From DATKRB01 sp036501425 (GTDB taxonomy: Bacteria; Actinomycetota; Acidimicrobiia; Acidimicrobiales; RAAP-2), in NCBI GenBank assembly GCA_036501425.1, contig DASYAI010000040.1, forward strand, positions 62,001-126,000: a stretch of DNA of 64,000 nucleotides. Reading direction: 5' to 3'. The translations under genes were made by a program, and so were the position numbers. Under the pieces are notes generated by a model, which saw only the letters and a program-made list of their open reading frames with translations, was not told where the DNA came from and did no database searches. Shown piece by piece: positions 39,878 to 48,349 of the stretch (the first letter of the stretch is position 1; each line of letters starts with the position of its first letter).

Positions 39878-40095
39878 TGGCCATCGGGACCAGCCGGCAG
39901 CGGATCAGCCGGGACGACCTGCAGGCCGCCTTCGACCGGATGCTCGGCGAGGGGGAATCGGCGATCCGCGCCGCGGTGCCCCAAGCAGCCGTGGTGGGCG
40001 GCGCCGTTGCCCTGGCCCTGGTGGCCGTGGCCTACGTCGCCGGAAGGCGCCGCGGCCGCAAGCGGACGGCCGTGCTCGAAGTCCGCCGGATCTAG
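39874..40095 (+). CDS. Small single-pass membrane protein
   Basis: The 73-residue protein has an amphipathic N-terminal helix (RISRDDLQAAFDRMLGEGES) and one transmembrane helix (about 36-57, VVGGAVALALVAVAYVAG), followed by a strongly basic anchor RRRGRKR, predicting a cytoplasmic C terminus. No family recognised. The GTG at 39874 overlaps the preceding stop; an ATG at 39877 is an equally good start. It probably works with the holin-like neighbour. Confidence 0.65.
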   Translation: MMAIGTSRQRISRDDLQAAFDRMLGEGESAIRAAVPQAAVVGGAVALALVAVAYVAGRRRGRKRTAVLEVRRI

Positions 40096-40103
40096 GCCGC
40101 CCG

Positions 40104-40316
40104 GTGGACTGGCTGCTCCGCCGCATCGCCCGTCTGGGGTTCCGGCGCGCCCTGGCCGGCGAGCATCGCGCCTGGATCGCGATCGCGATCGCCGCCTTCG
40201 TCCTGCGGCGAGCCCGGCGACCCGCCGAGCCGGTCGCGTTCTCCACCCGGCTCCGGGCGGGCGACCGCTACGAGGTCTCGCTGGTCGACCCGCGCCCGCC
40301 CGGCGCCGGCTCCTAG
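40104..40316 (+). CDS. Small hydrophobic/basic protein, third of the membrane trio
   Basis: The 70-residue product starts VDWLLRRIARLGFRRALAG. It has a short hydrophobic stretch (AWIAIAIAAFVL, about 23-34) and a basic region RRARRP, then a polar tail with beta character (DRYEVSLVDPRPPG). The GTG at 40104 is 8 nt after the previous stop, and trmI starts 3 nt after its end, so the four genes form one transcript. Function unknown. Confidence 0.6.
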   Translation: MDWLLRRIARLGFRRALAGEHRAWIAIAIAAFVLRRARRPAEPVAFSTRLRAGDRYEVSLVDPRPPGAGS

Positions 40317-40319
40317 GCG

Positions 40320-41219
40320 GTGGTCGAGCACCCCGGAGCGGGGGAGCACGACCCGCCCGCCGAGGCGCACGGAGCGGAGGTGGAAGGGTCGGCCCGGGGC
40401 TCCCGGGAAGCGGCACCGGGGGGTTCTCGAGCAGGGGCCGTGGCGGCCCGGCCTGGCGCCGAGCTGGGCACCGGCGAGCGGGTGCTGGTGGTGGACCCCA
40501 AGCAGCGGCGCTACCTGCTCACGCTGAAAGTCGGCGCCTCCTTCCATACCCACGCCGGGATCCTGGCCCACGACGACATCATCGGGAAGCCCGAGGGCTC
40601 CGCCGTGACCGGTACCACCGGGCGGTCCTTCCTCGTCCTGCGGCCCACGCTCTCCGACGTGGTGCTCAAGATGCCCCGCGGGGCGCAGGTGATCTACCCC
40701 AAGGACCTCGGGGCCATCTTGATGGTCGCCGACATCTGGCCCGGGCACCGGGTGCTCGAGGCGGGGGTCGGGTCGGGTGCGCTGTCGATGGCGCTCCTGC
40801 GGGCCGGCGCGCAGGTGACGGGCTACGAGCTGCGCGAGGACTTCGCCGGCCAGGCGATCGCCAACGTGCAGGCGGCGCTGGGCGACGCGGTGCCCTACCA
40901 GGTGGAGGTCCGTGACGTGACCGACGGCATCGACGAGCGCCGGCTCGACCGGGTGGTCCTGGATCTCCCCGAGCCCTGGCGGGTGGTGCCCCACGCAGCC
41001 GAGGCGTTGCGTCCGGGCGGGATCCTGCTCTCCTATCTACCCACCATCAACCAGACGGCCCAGCTGCGCGAGTCCCTGGCCGAACCACGATGGGGTCTGG
41101 CCGAATCGGTCGAGATCCTGCGCCGGACCTGGCACGTCGAGGCTCGCTCCGTGCGCCCCGATCACCGGATGGTCGCCCACACCGGTTTTCTCACCTCGGC
41201 CCGCCGCCTGGCCCCGTGA
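40320..41219 (+). CDS. trmI: tRNA (adenine-58-N1)-methyltransferase TrmI
   Basis: The 299-residue SAM enzyme makes m1A58 in the T loop of tRNA. After a disordered, Ala/Gly-rich N terminus come the TrmI pre-domain (GASFHTHAGILAHDDIIGKP, MPRGAQVIYPKD) and the Rossmann methyltransferase: motif I VLEAGVGSGALSMALLRAG (about 141-159), RVVLDLPEPW and YLPTINQ. The GTG at 40320 gives an N-terminal extension of about 45 residues; a start near 40440 would give the usual length. TrmI (Rv2118c) beside the proteasome genes is also seen in Mycobacterium. Confidence 0.92.
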   Translation: MVEHPGAGEHDPPAEAHGAEVEGSARGSREAAPGGSRAGAVAARPGAELGTGERVLVVDPKQRRYLLTLKVGASFHTHAGILAHDDIIGKPEGSAVTGTTGRSFLVLRPTLSDVVLKMPRGAQVIYPKDLGAILMVADIWPGHRVLEAGVGSGALSMALLRAGAQVTGYELREDFAGQAIANVQAALGDAVPYQVEVRDVTDGIDERRLDRVVLDLPEPWRVVPHAAEALRPGGILLSYLPTINQTAQLRESLAEPRWGLAESVEILRRTWHVEARSVRPDHRMVAHTGFLTSARRLAP

Positions 41220-41289
41220 ACCCGGGGGAGCCCACCGGCACCGGCCATCGGGCCGACAATCAGTCGGGCCGACGTGGCGCCGGCCGTCG

Positions 41290-41321
41290 GGCCGACGAAC
41301 GGTCAGGCCGACGAACGGTCA
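41290..41321. repeat. Exact 16-bp tandem duplication at the ferredoxin stop codon
   Basis: ggccgacgaacggtca occurs at 41290-41305 and 41306-41321; the second copy contains the ferredoxin stop (41319-41321). Further cgggccgac copies lie between it and trmI. Confidence 0.85.
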
Positions 41322-41555
41322 GGCGCGCTCGATGAAGATGCACTCGCCGGGGCATTCCTCGGACGCCTCGACGACCGCCTCCTCGAGCTCGTCGGGGACG
41401 AGGGCCATGCCGGCCGAACCGCCGGGCTCGCTGAGGATCCGATCGCCCTCCTTCACGTACGCCAGACCGTCGTCGAGCAGCGTGAACACGGCCGGGGCGA
41501 TCTCCTCGCAGAGCCCGTCGCCCGTGCACAGATCCTGGTCGATCCAGACCTTCAT
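41319..41555 (-). CDS. Small ferredoxin with CxxDxxC cluster motif
   Basis: The 78-residue acidic ferredoxin starts MKVWIDQDLCTGDGLCEE. Cluster ligands are Cys10, Asp13 (in the place of the second Cys), Cys16 and a Cys in EECPGECIFIE near the end. Asp or a gap at that position is typical of [3Fe-4S] or Asp-ligated [4Fe-4S] ferredoxins, which in actinobacteria often serve cytochromes P450 or oxygenases. The partner is not evident. The ATG at 41555 follows gaagaaggg. It is divergent from mpa. Confidence 0.88.
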   Translation of the reverse strand: MKVWIDQDLCTGDGLCEEIAPAVFTLLDDGLAYVKEGDRILSEPGGSAGMALVPDELEEAVVEASEECPGECIFIERA

Positions 41556-41742
41556 GCGTTGCCCTTCTTCCGCTCCGGGTGGTCCGGTGGTCGGTTGTCC
41601 TGGTGGCGCCCGGCGAAGCCCGTCCGGTCCGGCAGCAAGCCGTCATGGAGGCGGGCGCGCCAGCAGCTGGAGCCACGTGATGCCCAGGCCTCCAGAGTAG
41701 TACCCGCTGCTGCTGGGTCGAGGCACCGGGTCGAGGCACGGC

Positions 41743-41766
41743 GCAGCGGCAGCGGCAGCGGCAGCG
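41743..41766. repeat. Hexanucleotide GCAGCG microsatellite, four copies
   Basis: Four exact gcagcg units lie just upstream of the candidate mpa promoter, next to a pair of gggtcgaggcac direct repeats (41715-41726, 41728-41739), in the ferredoxin-mpa spacer. Confidence 0.85.
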
Positions 41767-41794
41767 GCGTCACGCAACCAGGGGCGCCGGCCGG

Positions 41795-41800
41795 TAGGGT
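41795..41800 (+). promoter_or_regulatory. Candidate -10 element of the mpa gene
   Basis: TAGGGT, 23 nt before the GTG at 41824, predicts a short leader that includes the strong Shine-Dalgarno sequence gggaggtga at 41819-41827. Confidence 0.5.
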
Positions 41801-41823
41801 GAACAGCGAGCGCCCATCGGGAG

Positions 41824-43596
41824 GTGATTCCGACGCCTGGTCCAGAGGAGCACGAATTGGGAGCCGACGCCGCTGCGCAGCTCGAGGCGCTGCGCAGCCG
41901 GGTGGAGGAAGCGGAGCGGGAGGTCCATACCCTCCGGCGACGCCTGCAGGACAGCCCGGGCCGGGTGATGGCGCTCGAGGAGCGCCTGCTCGAGTCCAAG
42001 GGCCAGCTGGCCCACGCCGTCTCGCAGAACGAGAAGCTGACCTTCACCCTGCAACAGGCCAAGGAACAGCTCAACGCCCTGCGTGAGGAGGTCGAGAAGC
42101 TCACCCAGCCCCCGGCGGCCTACGGCACCTTCCTGGCCCTCAACGACGACGAGACGGTCGACGTCTTTTCGGGGGGCCGCAAGATGCGGGTGGCCCTGCA
42201 TCCCGACATCGACGCCCAGCGCATCCGCAAGGGCGACGAGGTCGTCCTGAACGAGTCGCTGAACGTCGTGCTGGTGCGGGAGGGTGAGCTGGCCGGCGAG
42301 GTCGTCACCATCAAGGAGCTGTTGGCGGACCGCCGGCGGGCCCTCGTCTACGCCCGGGCGGACGAGGAGCGGGTGGCCGAGCTGTCCGAAGAGCTGCTCG
42401 GGGTCCACCTTCGTGCGGGTGACGCCGTCCTGATGGACTCGCGTACCCAGCTCCTCATCGAGAAGCTGCCCCGGCCCGAGGTCGAGGAACTGGTGCTCGA
42501 GGAGGTGCCGGACATCACCTACGCCGACGTCGGCGGTCTGGACACCCAGATCGAGGCGATCACCGACGCGGTCGAGCTTCCCTACCTCCACCGGCCACTG
42601 TTCGCCACCTACAAGCTTCCGGCGCCCAAGGGGATCCTCCTCTACGGGCCGCCGGGGTGCGGCAAGACGCTGATCGCCAAGGCAGTGGCCAACTCCCTGG
42701 CCAAAAAGGTTGCCGAGGCCACCGGCAACCAGGACACCCGGAGCTACTTCCTCAACATCAAGGGCCCCGAGCTCCTCAACAAGTACGTCGGCGAGACCGA
42801 GCGCCAGATCCGGCTGGTCTTCCAGCGGGCTCGGGAGAAGGCGGAGGAGGGCGTGCCGGTCATCGTCTTCTTCGACGAGATGGACTCGCTGTTCCGCACC
42901 CGGGGCACGGGCATCAGCTCGGACATGGAGTCGACCATCGTGCCGCAGCTGCTGGCGGAGATCGACGGCGTCGAGGCGCTGCGTGACGTCATCGTGATCG
43001 GGGCGAGCAACCGCGAGGACCTGATCGACCCGGCGATCCTGCGCCCGGGTCGCCTGGACGTGAAGATCAAGATCGAGCGGCCGGACGCCGAAGCGGCCAG
43101 CCAGATCTTCTCGCGGTACCTGACCCCCGACCTGCCGCTCGACGGGCGAGAGGTCGAGCGGCTGGGCGGAGGCGACCCGTCCAAGGCGGCGCGCCTGATG
43201 ATCGAAGAGACGGTCACCGAGATGTACCGGGCCGACGACGAGAACCGGTTCTTGGAGGTGACCTACCAGAACGGCGACAAGGAGGTCCTCTTCTACCGCG
43301 ACTTCGCCTCAGGCGCCATGATCGAGAACATCGTGCGGCGGGCGAAGAAGCTGGCCATCAAGCGCGAGATCGCCAACGGGCCCTCGGGCATCCGGGCCGA
43401 GGACCTCCTCGACTCCATCCGCCAGGAGTACAAGGAGAACGAGGACCTGCCCAACACCACCAACCCGGACGACTGGGCCCGGATCTCGGGGAAGAAGGGC
43501 GAGCGGATCGTCTACGTACGGACGCTGCTGACCGAGGACCGCGAGGTGCACGGGGGCCGCTCGATCGAGCGGGTGGGCACGGGCCAGTACCTGTAG
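41824..43596 (+). CDS. mpa: Proteasomal AAA+ ATPase ARC/Mpa
   Basis: The 590-residue ring ATPase unfolds pupylated proteins and feeds them to the 20S core. Layout: N-terminal coiled coil (about 18-95) that recognises Pup, two OB folds (to about 235), then the AAA domain with Walker A GPPGCGKT (about 275-282), Walker B VIVFFDEMD, and Arg finger region RPGRLD. It ends GTGQYL, the C-terminal Tyr motif that docks in the 20S alpha ring. The GTG at 41824 overlaps the best Shine-Dalgarno; TTG at 41857 after gaggag is a credible alternative start. Confidence 0.95.
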   Translation: MIPTPGPEEHELGADAAAQLEALRSRVEEAEREVHTLRRRLQDSPGRVMALEERLLESKGQLAHAVSQNEKLTFTLQQAKEQLNALREEVEKLTQPPAAYGTFLALNDDETVDVFSGGRKMRVALHPDIDAQRIRKGDEVVLNESLNVVLVREGELAGEVVTIKELLADRRRALVYARADEERVAELSEELLGVHLRAGDAVLMDSRTQLLIEKLPRPEVEELVLEEVPDITYADVGGLDTQIEAITDAVELPYLHRPLFATYKLPAPKGILLYGPPGCGKTLIAKAVANSLAKKVAEATGNQDTRSYFLNIKGPELLNKYVGETERQIRLVFQRAREKAEEGVPVIVFFDEMDSLFRTRGTGISSDMESTIVPQLLAEIDGVEALRDVIVIGASNREDLIDPAILRPGRLDVKIKIERPDAEAASQIFSRYLTPDLPLDGREVERLGGGDPSKAARLMIEETVTEMYRADDENRFLEVTYQNGDKEVLFYRDFASGAMIENIVRRAKKLAIKREIANGPSGIRAEDLLDSIRQEYKENEDLPNTTNPDDWARISGKKGERIVYVRTLLTEDREVHGGRSIERVGTGQYL

Positions 43597-43645
43597 GCGA
43601 CCTGGAGGTCCAGCTCTCGGCGCTCCGCGCCCCGAGGGGACCAAC

Positions 43646-43651
43646 TAGGGT
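43646..43651 (+). promoter_or_regulatory. -10 element, leaderless dop promoter
   Basis: TAGGGT, 7 nt before the GTG at 43659. Confidence 0.55.
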
Positions 43652-43658
43652 CGGCTCC

Positions 43659-45149
43659 GTGGCCATCGCCAAGGTCTGCGGCATCGAGACCGAGTACGGC
43701 ATCCAGTTCGGTGGGGGGGACGGGAACCCGATCACCGCCTCGTCGATGCTGGTCAACGCCTACGCGGCCGAAGTGGACCGGCGGACCCGTTGGGACTTCG
43801 AGGACGAGACCCCCGGCCAGGACGCCCGCGGCTTCGCCCGCGAGGGCTCGCTGCCCCCGGCGGTGGAGACCCACCTCGCCAACACGGTGCTCACCAACGG
43901 TGCCCGCTACTACGTCGACCACGCCCATCCCGAGTACTCCACGCCCGAGTGCACCAACGCCCGCGAGGTGGTGGTGCACGACAAGGCGGGCGAGGAGGTC
44001 CTCCGGCGGTCGATGCGGGCCGCGCGGAGCATGTTCCCCGACAGCCCGCCGGTGGTGGTCTACAAGAACAACTCCGACGGCAAGGGCAACTCCTACGGCT
44101 GCCACGAGAACTACCTGATGGACCGCGAGGTCGCGTTCGGCGCCGTGGTCAAGGGGGTGGTGCCCCACTTCGTCACCCGCCAGATCTTCACCGGCGCCGG
44201 AAAGGTCGGCGTGGAGACCTCGGCCCTGGACCGGCGGGCCGTCTCCTTCCAGATCTCCCAGCGGGCGGAGTTCTTCGAGGAGATCGTCGGGCTCGAGACC
44301 ACCCTGAAGCGCCCCATCGTCAACACCCGCGACGAACCCCATGCCGATCCCAAGCGGTTCCGCCGCCTCCACGTCATCGTGGGTGACGCGAACCTGTCGG
44401 AGATCTCCACCTTCTTGAAGGTCGGGACGACGGCGCTGGTGCTGGCCATGCTCGAGGACGGGGCGCTCCCGACCCGCGAGCTCAACCCGGCCGACCCGGT
44501 CCGGGCCATGCACCACGTTTCGGTGGACCTGTCGCTGGCCGAGCCCATCCACATGGTCGACGGGTCCTCGGCCTCCGCACTCGAGGTCCAGTGGGAGCTC
44601 CTGGGTGCCGCCCGGGACTACGCGACCGAGCGGGGGCTCGAGCCGGTCGGGGGAAAGGCGGTGGCCACGGCGGTCCTCGACCGCTGGGAGGCGGTGCTGA
44701 CCGCCCTCGAGGCAGACCCCTCCACCCTCGCCAACCAGCTCGACTGGGTCGCCAAGCGCCAGATCATGGAGGCCTATCGGGAGCGGCACGGCTGCGGGTG
44801 GGGCGACGGCCGGCTGGCCGCCCTGGACCTGCAGTACCACGACCTGCGCCCGGAGCGCTCGCTCTACGCCCGGCTCGGGATGGAGCGACTGGTCTCCGAC
44901 GACGAGGTCCTCGCCGCGGTGGCCACGCCACCACGCACCACCCGGGCGTGGTTCCGGGGCGGCTGCCTGTCTCGCTGGCCGGCCTCGGTCGTGACCGCCA
45001 ACTGGGACTCCCTGGTCTTCGATCTCGGTACCGATCCCCTGCGGCGGGTCCCTATGATGGACCCGCTCAAGGGAACTGCCGAACACACGGCTGAGCTGCT
45101 GGAGAGCAGTGCTGGTCCGGCCGAGCTGCTGGAGCGGTTGAGCTCCTGA
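43659..45149 (+). CDS. dop: Deamidase/depupylase Dop
   Basis: The 496-residue glutamine-synthetase-fold enzyme converts the Pup C-terminal Gln to Glu and removes Pup from substrates. It has GIETEYGIQF (ATP/Mg loop with catalytic Glu) and the Dop-specific loop around residues 47-65 (TPGQDARGFAREG), which separates it from PafA. YYVDHAHPEYSTPEC, KNNSDGKGNSYGCHENYL and NTRDEPHADPKRFRRLHVIV are shared with PafA. A leaderless promoter is predicted. pup starts 13 bp downstream. Confidence 0.96.
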   Translation: MAIAKVCGIETEYGIQFGGGDGNPITASSMLVNAYAAEVDRRTRWDFEDETPGQDARGFAREGSLPPAVETHLANTVLTNGARYYVDHAHPEYSTPECTNAREVVVHDKAGEEVLRRSMRAARSMFPDSPPVVVYKNNSDGKGNSYGCHENYLMDREVAFGAVVKGVVPHFVTRQIFTGAGKVGVETSALDRRAVSFQISQRAEFFEEIVGLETTLKRPIVNTRDEPHADPKRFRRLHVIVGDANLSEISTFLKVGTTALVLAMLEDGALPTRELNPADPVRAMHHVSVDLSLAEPIHMVDGSSASALEVQWELLGAARDYATERGLEPVGGKAVATAVLDRWEAVLTALEADPSTLANQLDWVAKRQIMEAYRERHGCGWGDGRLAALDLQYHDLRPERSLYARLGMERLVSDDEVLAAVATPPRTTRAWFRGGCLSRWPASVVTANWDSLVFDLGTDPLRRVPMMDPLKGTAEHTAELLESSAGPAELLERLSS

Positions 45150-45162
45150 GAGGAACGTGAAC

Positions 45163-45360
45163 ATGCCAGAGCGAGAATTGAAGCGTCGAACCGCACCAGA
45201 GCGGACCGAGCCGGTCGTCACCGAGGAGGCCCCGGCGACCTCCGAGCGGGGGGAGAAGCTGAAGGCTGAGCTCGACGACCTCCTCGACGAGATCGACGAG
45301 GTGCTCGAGGACAACGCCGAGGAGTTCGTCCGCAACTACGTGCAGAAGGGCGGCCAGTAG
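45163..45360 (+). CDS. pup: Prokaryotic ubiquitin-like protein Pup
   Basis: The 65-residue, intrinsically disordered and strongly acidic modifier has central helix-forming residues KLKAELDDLLDEIDEVLEDN, which bind the Mpa coiled coil. The C terminus is YVQKGGQ. The Gln ending means that Dop must deamidate it before PafA can ligate it to lysines. The ATG at 45163 lies 9 nt after agagg and gives the usual length; GTG at 45157 would add two residues with poor spacing. It sits directly between dop and prcB, as in other actinobacteria. Confidence 0.95.
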   Translation: MPERELKRRTAPERTEPVVTEEAPATSERGEKLKAELDDLLDEIDEVLEDNAEEFVRNYVQKGGQ

Positions 45361-45366
45361 TCCACC

Positions 45367-46179
45367 GTGGCGCTCCCCATGTTCCTGCCCGGGGACGATC
45401 CGGGCCCTGACTTCGCCGCGCTGCTGCAGCGCTCGGGGTCGTCGCCCGCCGCCGTCGGGAGCGACACCACCCAATTGCGCCACGCCACCACGGTGGTCGC
45501 GCTCCGCTTCGCCGACGGGGTGGTGATGGCCGGCGACCGGCGAGCGACCGAGGGCTACTCCATCGCCCACCGGGCCATGGAGAAGGTGTTCCCCGCCGAC
45601 CGTTGGTCCGCCGTGGCCATCGCCGGGGCGGCCGGGCCGGCGGTCGAGATGGTGCGGCTGTTCCAGGTGCAGCTCGAGCACTACGAGAAGGTCGAAGGCG
45701 TCTCGCTCAGCCTCGAGGGCAAGGCCAACCAGCTGGCGCAGATGGTCCGCCAGCACCTGCCCCTGGCCATGCAGGGCCTGGCGGTCGTCCCGCTCTTCGC
45801 CGGGTTCGACCTGCGTCGGGGCATCGGACGCATCTTCACCTACGACGTGACCGGCGGCCACTACGAGGAGGCCGAGTTCCAAGCGACCGGCTCGGGTGGT
45901 CGCGACGCGCGCACCACGATCAAGCTCGGGTACCGCGAGGGTCTGGGCCGCCCCGACGCGGTGGAACTGGCGGTCGAGGCGCTCTACGAGGCGGCCGACG
46001 AGGACTCCGCCACCGGCGGCCCCGACCTGGTGCGAGGGATCTACCCGCTGGTCGCCGTGGTCACCGAGGCCGGCTACGAGCAGCTGCCCGAGGCCGAGGT
46101 GGCCGAGCGGTTCACCGCCCTGATCGACCGGAAGCGCAGCGAACGCGCCGGCGGTGCCGAGGAGGGCTCCGTCCGATGA
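45367..46179 (+). CDS. prcB: 20S proteasome beta subunit
   Basis: The 270-residue catalytic subunit has a propeptide of 40 residues. The mature N terminus is Thr41 in RHATTVVALRF, the nucleophile freed by autocleavage. FADGVVMAGDRRATEGY carries the conserved Asp and the Lys/Arg environment, and IAGAAGPAVEMVRLFQ and GGRDARTTIKLGYREG follow. The GTG at 45367 lies 6 nt after pup. The stop overlaps prcA (ATGA), which couples synthesis of the two ring types. Confidence 0.96.
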   Translation: MALPMFLPGDDPGPDFAALLQRSGSSPAAVGSDTTQLRHATTVVALRFADGVVMAGDRRATEGYSIAHRAMEKVFPADRWSAVAIAGAAGPAVEMVRLFQVQLEHYEKVEGVSLSLEGKANQLAQMVRQHLPLAMQGLAVVPLFAGFDLRRGIGRIFTYDVTGGHYEEAEFQATGSGGRDARTTIKLGYREGLGRPDAVELAVEALYEAADEDSATGGPDLVRGIYPLVAVVTEAGYEQLPEAEVAERFTALIDRKRSERAGGAEEGSVR

Positions 46180-46889
46180 GCATGCCGTACTACGTCGCAC
46201 CCGAGCAGGTCATGAAGGACCGGGCCGAGTACGCGCAGAAGGGCATCGCCCGGGGCCGGTCGTTGATCGCCAGCGCGTTCACGGGCGGGCTGCTGATCGT
46301 GGCGGAGAACCCGTCCCGATCGCTCCACAAGATCAGCGAGATCTACGACCGCATCGCTTTCGCCGGCGTCGGCAAGTACAACGAGTACGACCAGCTCCGG
46401 GTGGCCGGAGTGCGGCACGCCGACACAAAGGGCTTCACCTTCAGCCGCGAGGACGTCGACGCCCGCTCCCTCGCCAACCTCTACGCCCAGTTCCTCGGCA
46501 ACGTCTTCACCCACGAGATGAAGCCGCTGGAGGTCGAGATCCTGGTGGCCGAGCTGGGCGCCGACGGTCGGCCCGACCAGCTCTACCACATCGCCTACGA
46601 GGGCACGATCACCGACGAGGAGCACTTCGCGGTGCTCGGCGGGGACGCCGAAACGATCCGGGGCCGCTTCTCCTCGGTCTGGCAGGAGGGCTGGGACCTG
46701 GCCGCGACCCTGCGGGCGACGGTGGACGCGCTGGCGGGACCGGACCGCCGGCTCGGGGGCCAGGACATCGAGGCCGCCCTGCTCGGCCGGCAGAACGGGC
46801 GCCGCTCGTTCCAGCGGCTCACCGACGAGGAGCTGTTGGCCCTGCTGGGAGAGCCCGGCTCGGCGGCCGGGGACGAGCCGGCGTCGTAG
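46176..46889 (+). CDS. prcA: 20S proteasome alpha subunit
   Basis: The 237-residue structural subunit forms the outer rings and gate. The N terminus is MSMPYYVAPEQVMKDRAEYA with the H0 helix motif (QVMKDRAEYAQKGIARGRS), followed by ENPSRSLHKISEIYDRIAFA, GVGKYNEYDQLR and a conserved core. The C-terminal tail (GEPGSAAGDEPAS) is flexible. It overlaps prcB by 4 bp. A 62-bp gap precedes pafA, which has its own promoter. Confidence 0.95.
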   Translation: MSMPYYVAPEQVMKDRAEYAQKGIARGRSLIASAFTGGLLIVAENPSRSLHKISEIYDRIAFAGVGKYNEYDQLRVAGVRHADTKGFTFSREDVDARSLANLYAQFLGNVFTHEMKPLEVEILVAELGADGRPDQLYHIAYEGTITDEEHFAVLGGDAETIRGRFSSVWQEGWDLAATLRATVDALAGPDRRLGGQDIEAALLGRQNGRRSFQRLTDEELLALLGEPGSAAGDEPAS

Positions 46890-46938
46890 CTCCCGGGCCT
46901 CGGATCGAGGGGTCGGCCGCGGCAGGGTGGTCTGCCAC

Positions 46939-46944
46939 TACGGT
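46939..46944 (+). promoter_or_regulatory. -10 element, leaderless pafA promoter
   Basis: TACGGT, 7 nt before the ATG at 46952. Confidence 0.55.
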
Positions 46945-46951
46945 GGCCCTC

Positions 46952-48310
46952 ATGGACCGGCGCATCTTCGGGCTCGAGAACGAGTACGGCGTCACCTTCA
47001 CCCTGCGGGGCCAGCGGCGCCTCAGCCCCGACGAGGTGGCCCGGTACCTCTTCCGCCGGGTGGTCAGCTGGGGCAGGTCCTCCAACGTCTTTCTCGAGAA
47101 CGGGGCCCGGCTCTACCTCGACGTGGGGAGCCATCCGGAGTACGCCACGCCCGAGTGCGACCGGATCGGCGATCTGGTCACCCACGACAAGGCCGGCGAG
47201 TGGATCCTCGCCCAGCTGGTCAGTGGTGCCCAGGTCCGTCTCCGCGAGGAGGGCATCCGGGGCGACGTCTACCTGTTCAAGAACAACACCGACTCGGCGG
47301 GCAACTCCTACGGCTGCCACGAGAACTACCTGACCGAGCGCAACGACGACTTCAACCGCTACACCGAGGTGCTCATCCCCTTCCTGGTCAGCCGGCAGAT
47401 CTTCGCCGGGGCGGGCAAGGTCCTCCAGACGGCCCGGGGGGCGGTCTTCTGCATCAGCCAGCGGGCGGAGCACATCTGGGAAGGGGTCTCCTCGGCGACG
47501 ACCCGCAGCCGGCCGATCATCAATACTCGCGACGAGCCCCACGCCGACGCCGAGAGGTTCCGCCGGTTGCACGTGATCGTCGGCGACTCGAACATGAGCG
47601 AGTACGCCACCTTCATGAAGGTCGGCACCACCAGCATCCTGCTTTCCATGCTCGAGGACCAGGGCACGGTCCTGCGCGACCTGACCCTCGAGAACCCGAT
47701 CCGCGCCATCCGCGAGATCAGTCACGACATCACCTGCCAGCGCCGGGTCCGGCTGGCCAACGGTCGCGAGATGCGGGCGCTCGACATCCAGGCCGAGTAC
47801 CTCGAACGGGCGTTGCGGTTCCGCGAGCGCCACGGCCTCAGCCCCGAGGAGGACCGCGCCCTCGACATGTGGGAGCACTGCATCAAGGGGCTCGAGTCCG
47901 ACCCGTTCTCGCTGTGGCGCGAATGCGACTGGGTGGCCAAGCACCGGCTGGTGGAGCAGGTGCGGGCCCGCCACGACGTCCCGCTGTCCCATCCCAAGGT
48001 GGCGATGATCGACCTCATGTACCACGACATCGACCGGTCCCGAGGGCTCTTCTACAAGCTCCAGGAGCGGGACCAGATGGACCGGACGTGCACCGACGAG
48101 GACATCGCCGCCGCCATGACCCAGGCGCCTGAAACCACCCGGGCCCGGCTGCGCGGCGCGTTCGTCCGGCGGGCCAAGGAACGGCGCCGGGACTTCACCG
48201 TCGACTGGGTCCACCTGAAGCTCAACGACCAGGCGCAGCGGACCGTACTGCTGAAGGACCCTTTCAAGTCCCACGACGAGCGGGTCGAGCGCCTCATCGC
48301 CTCGCTCTGA
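46952..48310 (+). CDS. pafA: Pup-protein ligase PafA
   Basis: The 452-residue ligase forms the isopeptide bond between the Pup C-terminal Glu and substrate lysines using ATP. It starts MDRRIFGLENEYGVTF (catalytic Glu-containing loop). It has LENGARLYLDVGSHPEYATP, KNNTDSAGNSYGCHENYL and NTRDEPHADAERFRRLHVIV, and lacks the Dop loop. The C-terminal domain ends near KDPFKSHDERVERLIASL. The ATG at 46952 is supported by the leaderless -10. Confidence 0.96.
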   Translation: MDRRIFGLENEYGVTFTLRGQRRLSPDEVARYLFRRVVSWGRSSNVFLENGARLYLDVGSHPEYATPECDRIGDLVTHDKAGEWILAQLVSGAQVRLREEGIRGDVYLFKNNTDSAGNSYGCHENYLTERNDDFNRYTEVLIPFLVSRQIFAGAGKVLQTARGAVFCISQRAEHIWEGVSSATTRSRPIINTRDEPHADAERFRRLHVIVGDSNMSEYATFMKVGTTSILLSMLEDQGTVLRDLTLENPIRAIREISHDITCQRRVRLANGREMRALDIQAEYLERALRFRERHGLSPEEDRALDMWEHCIKGLESDPFSLWRECDWVAKHRLVEQVRARHDVPLSHPKVAMIDLMYHDIDRSRGLFYKLQERDQMDRTCTDEDIAAAMTQAPETTRARLRGAFVRRAKERRRDFTVDWVHLKLNDQAQRTVLLKDPFKSHDERVERLIASL

Positions 48311-48337
48311 CGATCCGAGCTGCCCGACCGGGGGCTC

Positions 48338-48343
48338 TAGACT
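48338..48343 (+). promoter_or_regulatory. -10 element, leaderless tatB promoter
   Basis: TAGACT, 6 nt before the GTG at 48350. Confidence 0.5.
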
Positions 48344-48349
48344 CCCTGC

